The position numbers and the translations under genes were made by a program. A stretch of 8,067 bases of DNA, from contig CAKUEZ010000087.1 in assembly GCA_934646965.1 (NCBI GenBank), forward strand, positions 1-8,067, given 5' to 3'. This DNA is from an uncultured Collinsella sp. (lineage in GTDB: Bacteria; Actinomycetota; Coriobacteriia; Coriobacteriales; Coriobacteriaceae). Shown one piece after another: positions 1 to 7,064 of the stretch (positions are counted from its first letter, which is position 1; every line of letters begins with the position of its first letter). A model generated the notes under the pieces. The model was not told the DNA's origin, did not search any database, and saw only the letters and a list, made by a program, of their open reading frames with translations.

Positions 1-58
1 CCATCGCGCCGAGAGTACTGCGGGGCCAGCCCGTGGGAGGCCAGGGCGCCGCTGACCG
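1..58 (+). rRNA. rrf: 5S ribosomal RNA, 3' part only
   Basis: The first ~58 bases align by eye with the 3' half of bacterial 5S rRNA. The GCGCCGA block (6-12) is followed by AGTACTGCGGGG, then CCGTGGGAG, then AGGGCGCCGCTGACC, in the order seen in the E. coli molecule (GCGCCGATGGTAGTGTGGGG ... GCGAGAGTAGG). The 5' half lies outside the window, and the exact mature 3' end (about 56-60) cannot be fixed by eye. As the usual last gene of an rRNA operon, it implies 16S and 23S genes upstream. The terminator at 92-123 fits the end of that operon. Confidence 0.82.
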
Positions 59-61
59 GTG

Positions 62-78
62 GACGGCACCGAGCCGTC
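62..78 (+). other. Small hairpin between 5S rRNA and its terminator
   Basis: GACGGC (62-67) and GCCGTC (73-78) form a 6-bp stem closing a 5-nt loop, just after the 5S end and before the terminator. No T-run follows, so it is unlikely to terminate alone. It may be a processing or stabilising stem in the rRNA precursor; that role is inference. Confidence 0.4.
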
Positions 79-91
79 GCTTGAATCGAAG

Positions 92-123
92 AAGGGGGAG
101 GCCTCGCGGCCTCCCCCTTTTTT
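92..123 (+). terminator. Rho-independent terminator of the rRNA operon
   Basis: GGGGGAGGCC (94-103) pairs perfectly with GGCCTCCCCC (108-117) across the 4-nt loop TCGC. Flanking AA (92-93) can extend the stem against the first two of the T residues at 118-123. A 10-12 bp GC-rich stem followed directly by a T-run is a textbook intrinsic terminator. It separates the rRNA operon from the acpS promoter. Confidence 0.93.
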
Positions 124-169
124 GCTCTATATCAGATCTAACAAACTCGCTGTGTTTTATGACCCTCGT

Positions 170-199
170 TTGTCGCATCTTCCGTTAACGGGCTACAAT
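170..199 (+). promoter_or_regulatory. Sigma70-type promoter of the acpS-tsaD operon
   Basis: TTGTCG at 170-175 (4 of 6 matches to TTGACA) and TACAAT at 194-199 (5 of 6 matches to TATAAT) are 18 nt apart. Transcription would start near 206, giving a leader of about 23 nt that carries the acpS ribosome binding site. It sits in the AT-rich stretch just after the rRNA terminator and is the only convincing promoter seen ahead of the operon. Confidence 0.7.
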
Positions 200-218
200 A
201 ACTTAGTCTGTGCAATAT

Positions 219-224
219 GGAGGT
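219..224 (+). promoter_or_regulatory. Ribosome binding site that fixes the acpS start at 229
   Basis: GGAGGT at 219-224 lies 4-5 nt before ATG 229. An in-frame ATG at 217 overlaps this site and has no Shine-Dalgarno sequence of its own, so 229 is the better start. Confidence 0.8.
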
Positions 225-228
225 GAAC

Positions 229-768
229 ATGGCTGAAGCTGGTATCGGCGTTGATATCGTCGAGATTTCCCGCATGAAATCAATCCTTGAAAAGACGCCG
301 TCGTTTGCTCGGCGTGTGTTTACCGAAGAAGAGTGTGCTTATTGCGACGCCTCGTCGCGCCCTGCAGCCCACTATGCGAGTCGTTTCGCTTCTCGCGAGG
401 CGGTCCTTAAGGCTCTCGGCACCGGCTTTAGCCAGGGCGTTGGTCGCAAAGATGTCTCGGTTACGCGCGATAAGCTCGGCAAGCCCAAAGCAGTGCTTGC
501 GGGTCGTGCGCTGGAAATTGCTCAAGAACTGGGCGTTGTTGAGGTTGCGCTCTCAATTTCACTCACTGGCGATCTGGCTGTCGCTAATGCTATCGCCATC
601 ACCGAGGATGCTCGGCCTAAGCCTAAAGAAGAAAAGGTGAGTTCCAAGGAACGCGTCGCACAGACGTTTAAAGAGGCTCGTTCGGTTTTGGACGAGCTTG
701 AGCAGCTACAGAATTCAGCTTTGACGGAGCACCTGGGCGATGCTTCGCAAGATACGCTAGGAGCATAG
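229..768 (+). CDS. acpS: Holo-[acyl-carrier-protein] synthase with C-terminal extension
   Basis: Transfers 4'-phosphopantetheine from coenzyme A to a serine of apo-ACP, activating it for fatty acid synthesis in the cytoplasm. The 179-residue protein opens with the family motif GIGVDIVEISR (5-15), including the Mg-binding Asp9. The second motif FASREAVLKALGTG (53-66) supplies Glu57 and Lys61. The Arg in SREA replaces the more common Lys. The third block reads SISLTGDLAVANAIA (109-123), with Leu where many homologues have His, although E. coli AcpS also lacks that His. The catalytic domain ends near residue 126. A charged, probably helical tail of about 53 residues follows, whereas AcpS is usually 115-130 residues in total. 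First gene of the operon; its TAG abuts the nnr ATG with no gap. Function is secure, the tail's role unknown. Confidence 0.93.
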   Translation: MAEAGIGVDIVEISRMKSILEKTPSFARRVFTEEECAYCDASSRPAAHYASRFASREAVLKALGTGFSQGVGRKDVSVTRDKLGKPKAVLAGRALEIAQELGVVEVALSISLTGDLAVANAIAITEDARPKPKEEKVSSKERVAQTFKEARSVLDELEQLQNSALTEHLGDASQDTLGA

Positions 769-2385
769 ATGAAACCGGTTTTGAGTACCGAGGAAGTCGT
801 TCGCCTTGAGGACATCATCGAGCGTGAGGGAACTTCGAAGGCTGAGCTTATGGAGCTTGCGGGCGAGTTTGCCGCCAACGAGGTCTTAAAGCTCAATCCC
901 GATCGTGTTCTTGTGTTGGTCGGTTTTGGCAATAATGGTGGCGACGGTTGGGTTGCAGCCGATATTCTCAGTCACAAGGGCGTCGATGTTGATATCGTCT
1001 CTCCGGTCGAACCGGATGAGATTCCTGCCGCCCTGGCCCGTCATGTCGCTCGCCGTACCGCCGGTCGTGACGTACACGTGTGTGTCGGCCCCTCGCGAGA
1101 TGAACTTGAGGTTTTGATTGATAGGGCGGATGTCGTTGTTGACGCCATCTTTGGCACTGGCTTCCATGGCGATCTCCGTGCACCGTTTTCCATCTGGATT
1201 CCGACGGTTAACGACTGCGCTGATCGCGTGGTGTCCATCGATGTTCCCTCGGGTCTAAATGCCGAGACGGGTGTTGTCGACGACGACTGCATCCGTGCCG
1301 AGCGCACGGTGACCATGATTGCACCCAAGATCGGCCTCTATAGTGCTGATGGCCCGGAGTACGCCGGCGACCTGGTGTGCGGTAGCCTATATGATCGCCT
1401 CGATGAGGTTATTGACGATGTTGATCATGCCGCCGAGATTGTTGAGCCCGGTGACTTGGTAGATTATTTTGCCCCGTTGCCCACGAATATCGATAAATAC
1501 TCTCGCGGCTCCGTCCTTATCGTCGCTGGTTCGGCGCAGTATCCCGGGGCTGCCATTATGGCTGCCAAGTCTGCCGCTCGTGCAGGCGCCGGCTATGTGG
1601 CGGTTGCAACTCCCGACGCGTGCGCAAACCTCATACGCATGGCGCTTCCCTCAATTCCGGTCTTTGCCATTCCGTCCGATTCCCGTGGTTCCTTTGGCGC
1701 CGCTGCGCGCATGACGGTATGTGAGATCGCCAAGAAGTACAGCTGTGTACTGTGCGGTCCGGGCATGACGACTTCTGCTGGTGCCATGCAGGTGGTTTCG
1801 GGCCTGCTTGAGCTCGATGTTCCGCTCATCCTGGACGCCGACGCGCTCAATTGCCTCGCTAAGATTGCCATTGACGGCATCGACAGCAATCCCGAGATGT
1901 ATCGCCGTGAACAGCCGCTCGTTATGACGCCGCACTATCGCGAGCTTTCGCGTCTGGTTGCCGGTGATGAGGTGAACGACCTCGGTACCGCGATTGCTGC
2001 GGCGCAGAAGGTTGTCTGGGCTGCTGGCTCCGACAACCTCGTGGTCATTGCCAAGGGGCCGACGACGGCTATTTGTGGCGTTGAGCGCGTGCTGCTGCCG
2101 CTCTCGGGCCCAGCATCGCTGGCGACCGCTGGGTCGGGCGACGTTCTAGCCGGTATCCTGGCCGGTACGCTTGCCACCATGCGCGATGAAATGGACCGCT
2201 GGGAGCTCCTGTATTCGTATGCCGTTGCGCTTCACAGCTATGCTGGCTTTGCTGCGGCGACGGAATACGGAGAGAAGAGCGTCATTGCGACCGATCTGAT
2301 CGACCTGATCGGGCCCGCCATGGAGCTGGCGGCGAAGGATGCGCTTGAGGATCTGGGAATTACGGACGAAGGGTCGGATGAGTAA
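769..2385 (+). CDS. nnr: Bifunctional NAD(P)H-hydrate epimerase / ADP-dependent dehydratase
   Basis: Repairs hydrated NADH and NADPH. The N-terminal YjeF_N domain epimerises the R and S hydrates, and the C-terminal ribokinase-like domain dehydrates the S form using ADP. In 538 residues, the epimerase part (1 to ~225) has GFGNNGGDG (52-60), DAIFGTG (125-131) and DVPSGLNAETG (158-168). The dehydratase part (~240-525) has GSAQYPGA (254-261), CGPGM (329-333), LDADALN (355-361), TPHYREL (387-393), AKG (428-430) and the phosphate-binding TAGSGDVLAG (453-462). Both halves keep their signature residues, and the length is normal for the fused form. TAGGAG at 758-763, overlapping the end of acpS, is the ribosome binding site 5 nt before the ATG. 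The stop is 2 nt before alr, implying coupling. Confidence 0.95.
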   Translation: MKPVLSTEEVVRLEDIIEREGTSKAELMELAGEFAANEVLKLNPDRVLVLVGFGNNGGDGWVAADILSHKGVDVDIVSPVEPDEIPAALARHVARRTAGRDVHVCVGPSRDELEVLIDRADVVVDAIFGTGFHGDLRAPFSIWIPTVNDCADRVVSIDVPSGLNAETGVVDDDCIRAERTVTMIAPKIGLYSADGPEYAGDLVCGSLYDRLDEVIDDVDHAAEIVEPGDLVDYFAPLPTNIDKYSRGSVLIVAGSAQYPGAAIMAAKSAARAGAGYVAVATPDACANLIRMALPSIPVFAIPSDSRGSFGAAARMTVCEIAKKYSCVLCGPGMTTSAGAMQVVSGLLELDVPLILDADALNCLAKIAIDGIDSNPEMYRREQPLVMTPHYRELSRLVAGDEVNDLGTAIAAAQKVVWAAGSDNLVVIAKGPTTAICGVERVLLPLSGPASLATAGSGDVLAGILAGTLATMRDEMDRWELLYSYAVALHSYAGFAAATEYGEKSVIATDLIDLIGPAMELAAKDALEDLGITDEGSDE

Positions 2386-2387
2386 TC

Positions 2388-3533
2388 ATGAATAAGGCCG
2401 ATTTGACGCGTTGGTCCTGGGTCGAGATCGACCGAGGGGCGCTTCGCCGCAACACGAGGGCTTACAAGAACCTGCTGGATCCGCGTCAGCGCCTGTGCTG
2501 CGTGGTTAAGGCCGATGCCTACGGCCATGGTGCCGTTGAGTGCGCCAAGATCATGTATTCGGCCGGAGCCGACATGTTCGCGGTGGCAACGGTCAACGAG
2601 GGCGTCGAGCTGCGTCAGGGCGGAATCACCAAGCCCATCCTGATCCTAAGCGAACCTCCTGTCGAGGCAATCCCTACGTTGCTCGAGTTCGATATCATGC
2701 CCTCGGTCTATACGTCCGATTTTGCTCTCGCGTATGGTGAGCGCGCCGTCGCGGCGGGCAAAGTGGGCAAGTATCATCTGGCCATCGAGACGGGCATGAA
2801 CCGTATCGGTGTTCACTACACGCAGGTACTCGACTTTGTCCGAGGCATTAATTTCCATCGCGGTATTCAGTGTGACGGCGTGTTTACGCACTTCGCCACG
2901 GCTGACGAGCCTTCGGGCTGGGACTACAAGCTGCAGTGCCAGCGCTTTACCGAGGCCGTTCAAGCCATTAAGGACGCAGGCTTTGAGTGCGGTATCGTGC
3001 ACTGCGCCAACACGCCGTCCTCGATGCTCGATCCCTCGATGCATTTCGATATGATTCGCGCCGGCGTTGGCCTGTACGGTATGCAGCCGTGCGAGCTGAG
3101 CGGCCGCGTGATGCAGCTCGACCCCGTTATGAGCGTCCATGCGCGTGTGACGCGCGTGGCACATCCTGCGATGGGCGAGGGCGTGGGTTACGGTTTTACC
3201 TATCGCGTACCTCGCACGCGCGTCCAGATTTGCACGTTGCCGATCGGATACGCCGACGGTCTTTCGCGCACGCTCTCAAATCGCATGGACGTGCTCTATC
3301 GTGGCGAGCGTGTGCGACAGGTGGGCAACATCTGCATGGACCAGTTTATGGTCGCCATTCAGTCCAATCCGGCGCATGAGATCCCCGAGGCAGAATACGG
3401 CGACGAGATGATTATCGTCGGCCGCGACGGCGATGCCGAGATTACCATGGACGAGATGGCACGCCTGCGTGGCACGATTAACTACGAGGTCGCCTGCGGC
3501 TTTGGCATGCGTCTCGACAAGGTCTACGTGTAG
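2388..3533 (+). CDS. alr: Alanine racemase (PLP-dependent)
   Basis: Interconverts L- and D-alanine in the cytoplasm, supplying D-alanine for peptidoglycan. The 381-residue protein has the fold type III barrel signature VVKADAYGHG (39-48) with Lys41 as the PLP-binding lysine. TGMNRIG (135-141) carries the conserved Arg139, FTHFATADE (166-174) the conserved His168, and RAGVGLYG (224-231) the pyridine-contacting Arg224. EGVGYGFTY (264-272) holds the second catalytic base, probably Tyr268. Cofactor and substrate contacts continue in GYADG (287-291) and GNICMDQF (313-320). It ends in YEVACGFGMR, like family members. The start is 2 nt after the nnr stop with only a weak GGATGAG upstream, so translation probably depends on ribosomes finishing nnr. 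An ATG at 2378 runs into a stop after five codons and is not the start. Confidence 0.95.
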   Translation: MNKADLTRWSWVEIDRGALRRNTRAYKNLLDPRQRLCCVVKADAYGHGAVECAKIMYSAGADMFAVATVNEGVELRQGGITKPILILSEPPVEAIPTLLEFDIMPSVYTSDFALAYGERAVAAGKVGKYHLAIETGMNRIGVHYTQVLDFVRGINFHRGIQCDGVFTHFATADEPSGWDYKLQCQRFTEAVQAIKDAGFECGIVHCANTPSSMLDPSMHFDMIRAGVGLYGMQPCELSGRVMQLDPVMSVHARVTRVAHPAMGEGVGYGFTYRVPRTRVQICTLPIGYADGLSRTLSNRMDVLYRGERVRQVGNICMDQFMVAIQSNPAHEIPEAEYGDEMIIVGRDGDAEITMDEMARLRGTINYEVACGFGMRLDKVYV

Positions 3534-3541
3534 GAGCCACC

Positions 3542-4162
3542 ATGGGCGTCATGCACATTCCCGGCCATAGCCATCAGGCGCCGCGCGAGGTCGCACTCGA
3601 GGAGATCGAGGCCGTCCTGGGCGATTGTCATCTTTGCCAGCTTTATCAGTCGCGCCACAACATTGTGTTTGGCGTGGGAAATCCCCGCGCCCGCGTGATG
3701 TTTATTGGCGAGGCGCCGGGTCGCAACGAGGATTTGCAGGGCGAGCCCTTTGTGGGAGCGGCGGGCGAGGACCTCAACGGAATCCTGTCCCTGGCAGGCC
3801 TTAAGCGCGAGGATGTCTATATCGCCAACGTGCTTAAGTGCCGCCCACCGGGAAATCGCAATCCGCGTCCCGAGGAAGTGCTGGCCTGCTCGCCGTTTTT
3901 GCGTGAGCAGATTCGAAGCATTTGGCCCGATATCATCGTGACGCTCGGCAATCCCGCGACGCACTTTGTGCTTAAGACCGAGATTGGCATTACCAAGCTG
4001 CGTGGCAGGTTCCATCAGATGGGGCATTTTGTGGTGATGCCGACGTTTCATCCCGCGGCGGCGCTGCGCAATCCGGCGTGGCAGGAGTTGCTGGAAGAAG
4101 ACTTTAAGATGCTGGGCGACTATCTGGAGCGGCACCCCGCACCGGAGACCGCCTCGGAATAA
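3542..4162 (+). CDS. Uracil-DNA glycosylase, family 4 (iron-sulfur type)
   Basis: Excises uracil produced by cytosine deamination or dUMP misincorporation, starting base excision repair. The 206-residue protein has the family 4 motif GEAPGRNED (56-64), the PFVG segment (69-72) and the C-terminal motif HPAAALRNP (170-178). Four cysteines fit the 4Fe-4S ligand pattern of the family: Cys29 and Cys32 as CxxC, Cys100 in LKCRPPGNRNP, and Cys116. TAGGAG at 3531-3536 overlaps the alr stop and sits 5 nt before ATG 3542, making that start better than the internal Met4. It lies 8 nt after alr and 12 nt before tsaE, so it is co-transcribed. Repair in an operon of wall and tRNA genes is a positional oddity. 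Assignment to this family is firm; it differs from the E. coli Ung family. Confidence 0.93.
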   Translation: MGVMHIPGHSHQAPREVALEEIEAVLGDCHLCQLYQSRHNIVFGVGNPRARVMFIGEAPGRNEDLQGEPFVGAAGEDLNGILSLAGLKREDVYIANVLKCRPPGNRNPRPEEVLACSPFLREQIRSIWPDIIVTLGNPATHFVLKTEIGITKLRGRFHQMGHFVVMPTFHPAAALRNPAWQELLEEDFKMLGDYLERHPAPETASE

Positions 4163-4174
4163 TAAGGAGCGTGT

Positions 4175-4681
4175 ATGTCCCTGGAGCGCCTGGGGGTAGG
4201 TACTTTTAAAACAACCTGTGCTGCCGATACGGAGCATTTTGGCGAGCTGGTCGCGCCGTGTCTAGAAGACGGCGATGTGCTGATCCTGACCGGTGGCCTG
4301 GGAGTGGGCAAAACTCACTTTACCAAGGGCGTCTCGCGTGGGCTGGGCGACGGGCATATGGTTACGAGCCCTACGTTTGCGCTTATGGCGGTTCATGACC
4401 AGGGCCGTATTCCGCTGTTCCACTTTGACCTGTACCGCTTGGAGCATGCCTACGAGCTCGAGGATACGGGCATTTTTGACGTGCTGGGCTACGAGGGCGC
4501 CTGTTTGCTGGAATGGGGCGAGCAGTTCCAGGACGAGCTGACAGACGAGTACCTTTCGGTAACGCTCAAGCGCGACGAGAACGACAGCGATGTGCGAACG
4601 ATAACGCTCGAGGCGCACGGTGAGCGCGCGACGGAGCTTACTGATTTGATTGATAGGGCTGTACAAGATGAGCTTGCATAA
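4175..4681 (+). CDS. tsaE: tRNA t6A37 threonylcarbamoylation ATPase TsaE
   Basis: ATPase that works with TsaB and TsaD in making N6-threonylcarbamoyladenosine at position 37 of ANN-decoding tRNAs. It is thought to reset the TsaBD complex between cycles. The 168-residue protein has a Walker A loop GGLGVGKTH (40-48), the family SPTF (65-68), HFDLYR (83-88) and EWGE (113-116). Thr47 of GKT is kept; the following residue is His rather than the usual Thr. AAGGAG at 4164-4169 is a strong ribosome binding site 5 nt upstream. Its last 14 bases overlap the start of the TsaB-RimI-TsaD gene, so the t6A components are translated in sequence from one message. The udg stop just upstream is doubled (TAA TAA). 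Confidence 0.95.
   Translation: MSLERLGVGTFKTTCAADTEHFGELVAPCLEDGDVLILTGGLGVGKTHFTKGVSRGLGDGHMVTSPTFALMAVHDQGRIPLFHFDLYRLEHAYELEDTGIFDVLGYEGACLLEWGEQFQDELTDEYLSVTLKRDENDSDVRTITLEAHGERATELTDLIDRAVQDELA
4655..4658 (+). promoter_or_regulatory. Weak ribosome binding site supporting the ATG 4668 start
   Basis: AGGG at 4655-4658, 9 nt before ATG 4668, lies inside the end of tsaE. A TTG at 4650 would add six residues but has no Shine-Dalgarno sequence at a workable distance. The AGGG is short, so coupling to tsaE translation probably helps initiation. Confidence 0.5.
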
Positions 4682-7052
4682 CGACAACGCGCCGGTGGTG
4701 GCGCTCGATACCTCGACCGACATGCTTGCCTGCGCGGTAAGCTGGATCGATGGGCAGACGGGCGAGGCGAGGCTTGCCAGTGGCGACCATCTGTGCCGCC
4801 GTCATGCCAATGTTGAGCTCGTGAATACCGTTGATGGTGTGCTGTCACAGGCTGGTCTGGATCGTAGCGATGTCGGCTGCTTTGTGGTTGGTCGTGGCCC
4901 GGGTTCGTTTACCGGCGTGCGTATCGGCATCTCGACTGCCAAGGGTTTGGCTCGCGGTGCCAACGTGCCGCTGTTGGGCGTATCGACGCTCGACGCCTGC
5001 GCCTGGACGGCATGGAAAGCCGGCGTGCGTGGCAAACTCGGTATCTTGGCCGATGCTATGCGCGGCGAGGTCTATCCGGCTTTGTATGTGCTGGGGGACG
5101 AGGGCCCCGAGCGTCAATTTGAGCGCGAGCGCGTGGCCAAGGCCGCTGTGGCGCTCGATGAATGGCGTCAGGCCGCCGATTGGAGTCAGGTCAAGCTGAC
5201 CGGCGACGGTTTGGTGCGCTATGGCAAGCTGTTGGGTGAGGATGAGGCCGGCCGCTGCGTGGAACGCGACTTGTGGTGGCCTTCGGGCGAGGGCTTGCTT
5301 CTTGCGCATGCCGCGGGCGACGGCGACCCGGCTCGTGTCCTGCCGATCTACACCCGCCTTTCGGATGCCGAGGAAAACGAGCGCAAGCGCCTCGGTCTTG
5401 CCGAGAGTGCGCAGAGCGAGATTACGGGCGTTGCCGATGAGCTCGCCGGTCGTCACCTGCAGTTCCGTCCCATGGGTGCAGCGGATGCCGAGGGTGCGAG
5501 CGCGCTGGAGGCAGCTTGCTTTGAAGGCGCTGGACACGAAGCGTGGACGCCGGGCATGTTCCTATCCGAGCTGGGCGAGGACGTCGCTGCGCCGCGCAGC
5601 TGGTGGGTGGCGCACGACGACGGCCAGTTGCTGGGCCTTGCCGGCGGTATGGTCGTGGACGGCGATGTGCAGATTCTGGATGTTGCCGTCGATCCGACGC
5701 ATCGCCGCGAGGGCATTGCGCGCAAACTGCTGTCGCACGTGAGCTACGATGCACAGATGCTTGGCTGCACCACGGCCTCGCTCGAGGTCGAGGACGGCAA
5801 CGAGGGCGCGATTTCGCTCTATAGCGCCCTGGGCTTTACCGTGGCGGGCCGTCGCCGCGGCTATTACGGTGCCGGCAAGGATGCCATCGTCATGACGGCA
5901 TCCTTGCCCCTGGTGCTTCCGGTCGATAGCGCTTCGCCCGAGCCGACGGCTGCCGAGCAGCGCGCATGGCCCCTGCCTGCGCCCGAGCGCAGCGCTGAGG
6001 AGCGTGCCGAAATTGAGCGCCGTCGCCTGGTGCTCGCCATCGAGAGCTCGTGCGACGAGACAGCCGTGGCGATTATCGATGCGGACGGCAATATGCTTGC
6101 CAATCAGGTATCGACGCAGATTGATTTCCATGCCCGTTTTGGCGGCGTGGTTCCCGAGATTGCCTCGCGCAAACACGTTGAGGTTATCGTGAGCGTCGTG
6201 GATGCGGCGCTCGAGGATGCCGCGACATCGCTTGGGCTTGAAGGCGGAGCGATTGCCCCCAGCGAGCTTGCCGCCGTGGGTGTGACGCAGGGCCCGGGCC
6301 TGGTGGGCGCCCTCGTGGTGGGCGTCGCCTTCGCTAAGGGCTTTGCCTATGCTGCCGGTAAGCCGCTCGTGTGCGTCAATCATCTTGAGGGTCACCTGTT
6401 CGCCAACCTGTTGGCGCAGCCCGATCTTAAGCCGCCGTTTATCTTTACGCTTGTTTCGGGCGGACACACCATGCTCGTCCACGTGAAGGCTTGGGGCGAC
6501 TACGAGGTGCTTGGCGAGACGCTCGACGACGCTGTGGGTGAGGCCTTCGACAAGGTGGCCAAGGCGTTGGGCCTGGGCTATCCCGGCGGCCCCATCATTT
6601 CCAAGCTGGCCGAGACGGGCAATCCCAAGGCGATTGACTTCCCTCGCGCGCTCAACAGCAGGGGAGACTACCGTTTCTCGCTCTCGGGTCTTAAAACGGC
6701 CGTGACGCTCTACATCGAGCAGGAGACCAAGGCCGGGCGTACGATTCATCTGCCCGATCTGGCGGCTTCGTTTGAGGCAGCGGTCTTTGACGTGCAGTAC
6801 AAGAAGGCCAAGAATGCGCTGCATGCCACCGGATGCAAGGAATACTGCATCGGCGGCGGCGTTTCGGCCAACCCGCATCTGCGCGAGATGATGATCAAGA
6901 AGCTCGGACGTCAAGGAATTCGCGTGACGGTTCCGCCACTCTCGGCATGTACCGATAACGCCGCAATGATCGCGGAGGTCGCCCGCCGCAAATTCGACCG
7001 AGGAGAAATCTCGCCGTTTGACGTCGACGCCGATCCGAACATGACGCTGTAA
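4668..7052 (+). CDS. Fused TsaB - RimI - TsaD protein (t6A synthesis plus N-acetyltransferase)
   Basis: One 794-residue frame holds three usually separate proteins. Residues 1 to ~235 are TsaB, the partner of TsaD: LDTST (13-17) and GRGPGSFTGVRIGIS (75-89). Residues ~264-413 are a RimI-type GNAT: acetyl-CoA loop RREGIA (346-351), LEV with likely catalytic Glu373, NEGAISLYSALGF (378-390) and GYY (398-400). A linker rich in Pro, Ala and Glu (~414-452) leads to TsaD (453-794): IESSCDETAVAI (458-469), GGVVPEIASRKH (492-503), metal-binding NHLEGH (571-576), VSGGHT (596-601), GETLDDAVGEAFDK (616-629), FSLSGLKTA (670-678), GGGVSANPHLRE (729-740) and TDNA with Asp763. TsaD transfers the threonylcarbamoyl group to A37 of tRNA; RimI acetylates protein N-termini, classically ribosomal protein S18. 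No active-site residue looks lost. Last gene of the operon, overlapping tsaE by 14 nt. Confidence 0.94.
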   Translation: MSLHNDNAPVVALDTSTDMLACAVSWIDGQTGEARLASGDHLCRRHANVELVNTVDGVLSQAGLDRSDVGCFVVGRGPGSFTGVRIGISTAKGLARGANVPLLGVSTLDACAWTAWKAGVRGKLGILADAMRGEVYPALYVLGDEGPERQFERERVAKAAVALDEWRQAADWSQVKLTGDGLVRYGKLLGEDEAGRCVERDLWWPSGEGLLLAHAAGDGDPARVLPIYTRLSDAEENERKRLGLAESAQSEITGVADELAGRHLQFRPMGAADAEGASALEAACFEGAGHEAWTPGMFLSELGEDVAAPRSWWVAHDDGQLLGLAGGMVVDGDVQILDVAVDPTHRREGIARKLLSHVSYDAQMLGCTTASLEVEDGNEGAISLYSALGFTVAGRRRGYYGAGKDAIVMTASLPLVLPVDSASPEPTAAEQRAWPLPAPERSAEERAEIERRRLVLAIESSCDETAVAIIDADGNMLANQVSTQIDFHARFGGVVPEIASRKHVEVIVSVVDAALEDAATSLGLEGGAIAPSELAAVGVTQGPGLVGALVVGVAFAKGFAYAAGKPLVCVNHLEGHLFANLLAQPDLKPPFIFTLVSGGHTMLVHVKAWGDYEVLGETLDDAVGEAFDKVAKALGLGYPGGPIISKLAETGNPKAIDFPRALNSRGDYRFSLSGLKTAVTLYIEQETKAGRTIHLPDLAASFEAAVFDVQYKKAKNALHATGCKEYCIGGGVSANPHLREMMIKKLGRQGIRVTVPPLSACTDNAAMIAEVARRKFDRGEISPFDVDADPNMTL

Positions 7053-7064
7053 CTGGTAAGGTTC

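Noticed and set aside
217..228. Upstream ATG at 217 as the acpS start
   Set aside because: It overlaps the strong GGAGGT site that serves ATG 229, and the extra residues MEVN are not part of the AcpS fold.
2646..3164. A 172-codon minus-strand frame opposite alr
   Set aside because: Shadow of alr; composition is atypical and there is no start signal.
3524..4237. A 237-codon minus-strand frame opposite the uracil-DNA glycosylase
   Set aside because: Arg/His-rich shadow with no motif, covering a well-supported gene on the other strand.
5562..6914. A 450-codon open frame on the minus strand, opposite the RimI and TsaD parts
   Set aside because: It mirrors the codon bias of the strong + strand gene, has no recognisable motif and no ribosome binding site. 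GC-rich genes often give long antisense frames.
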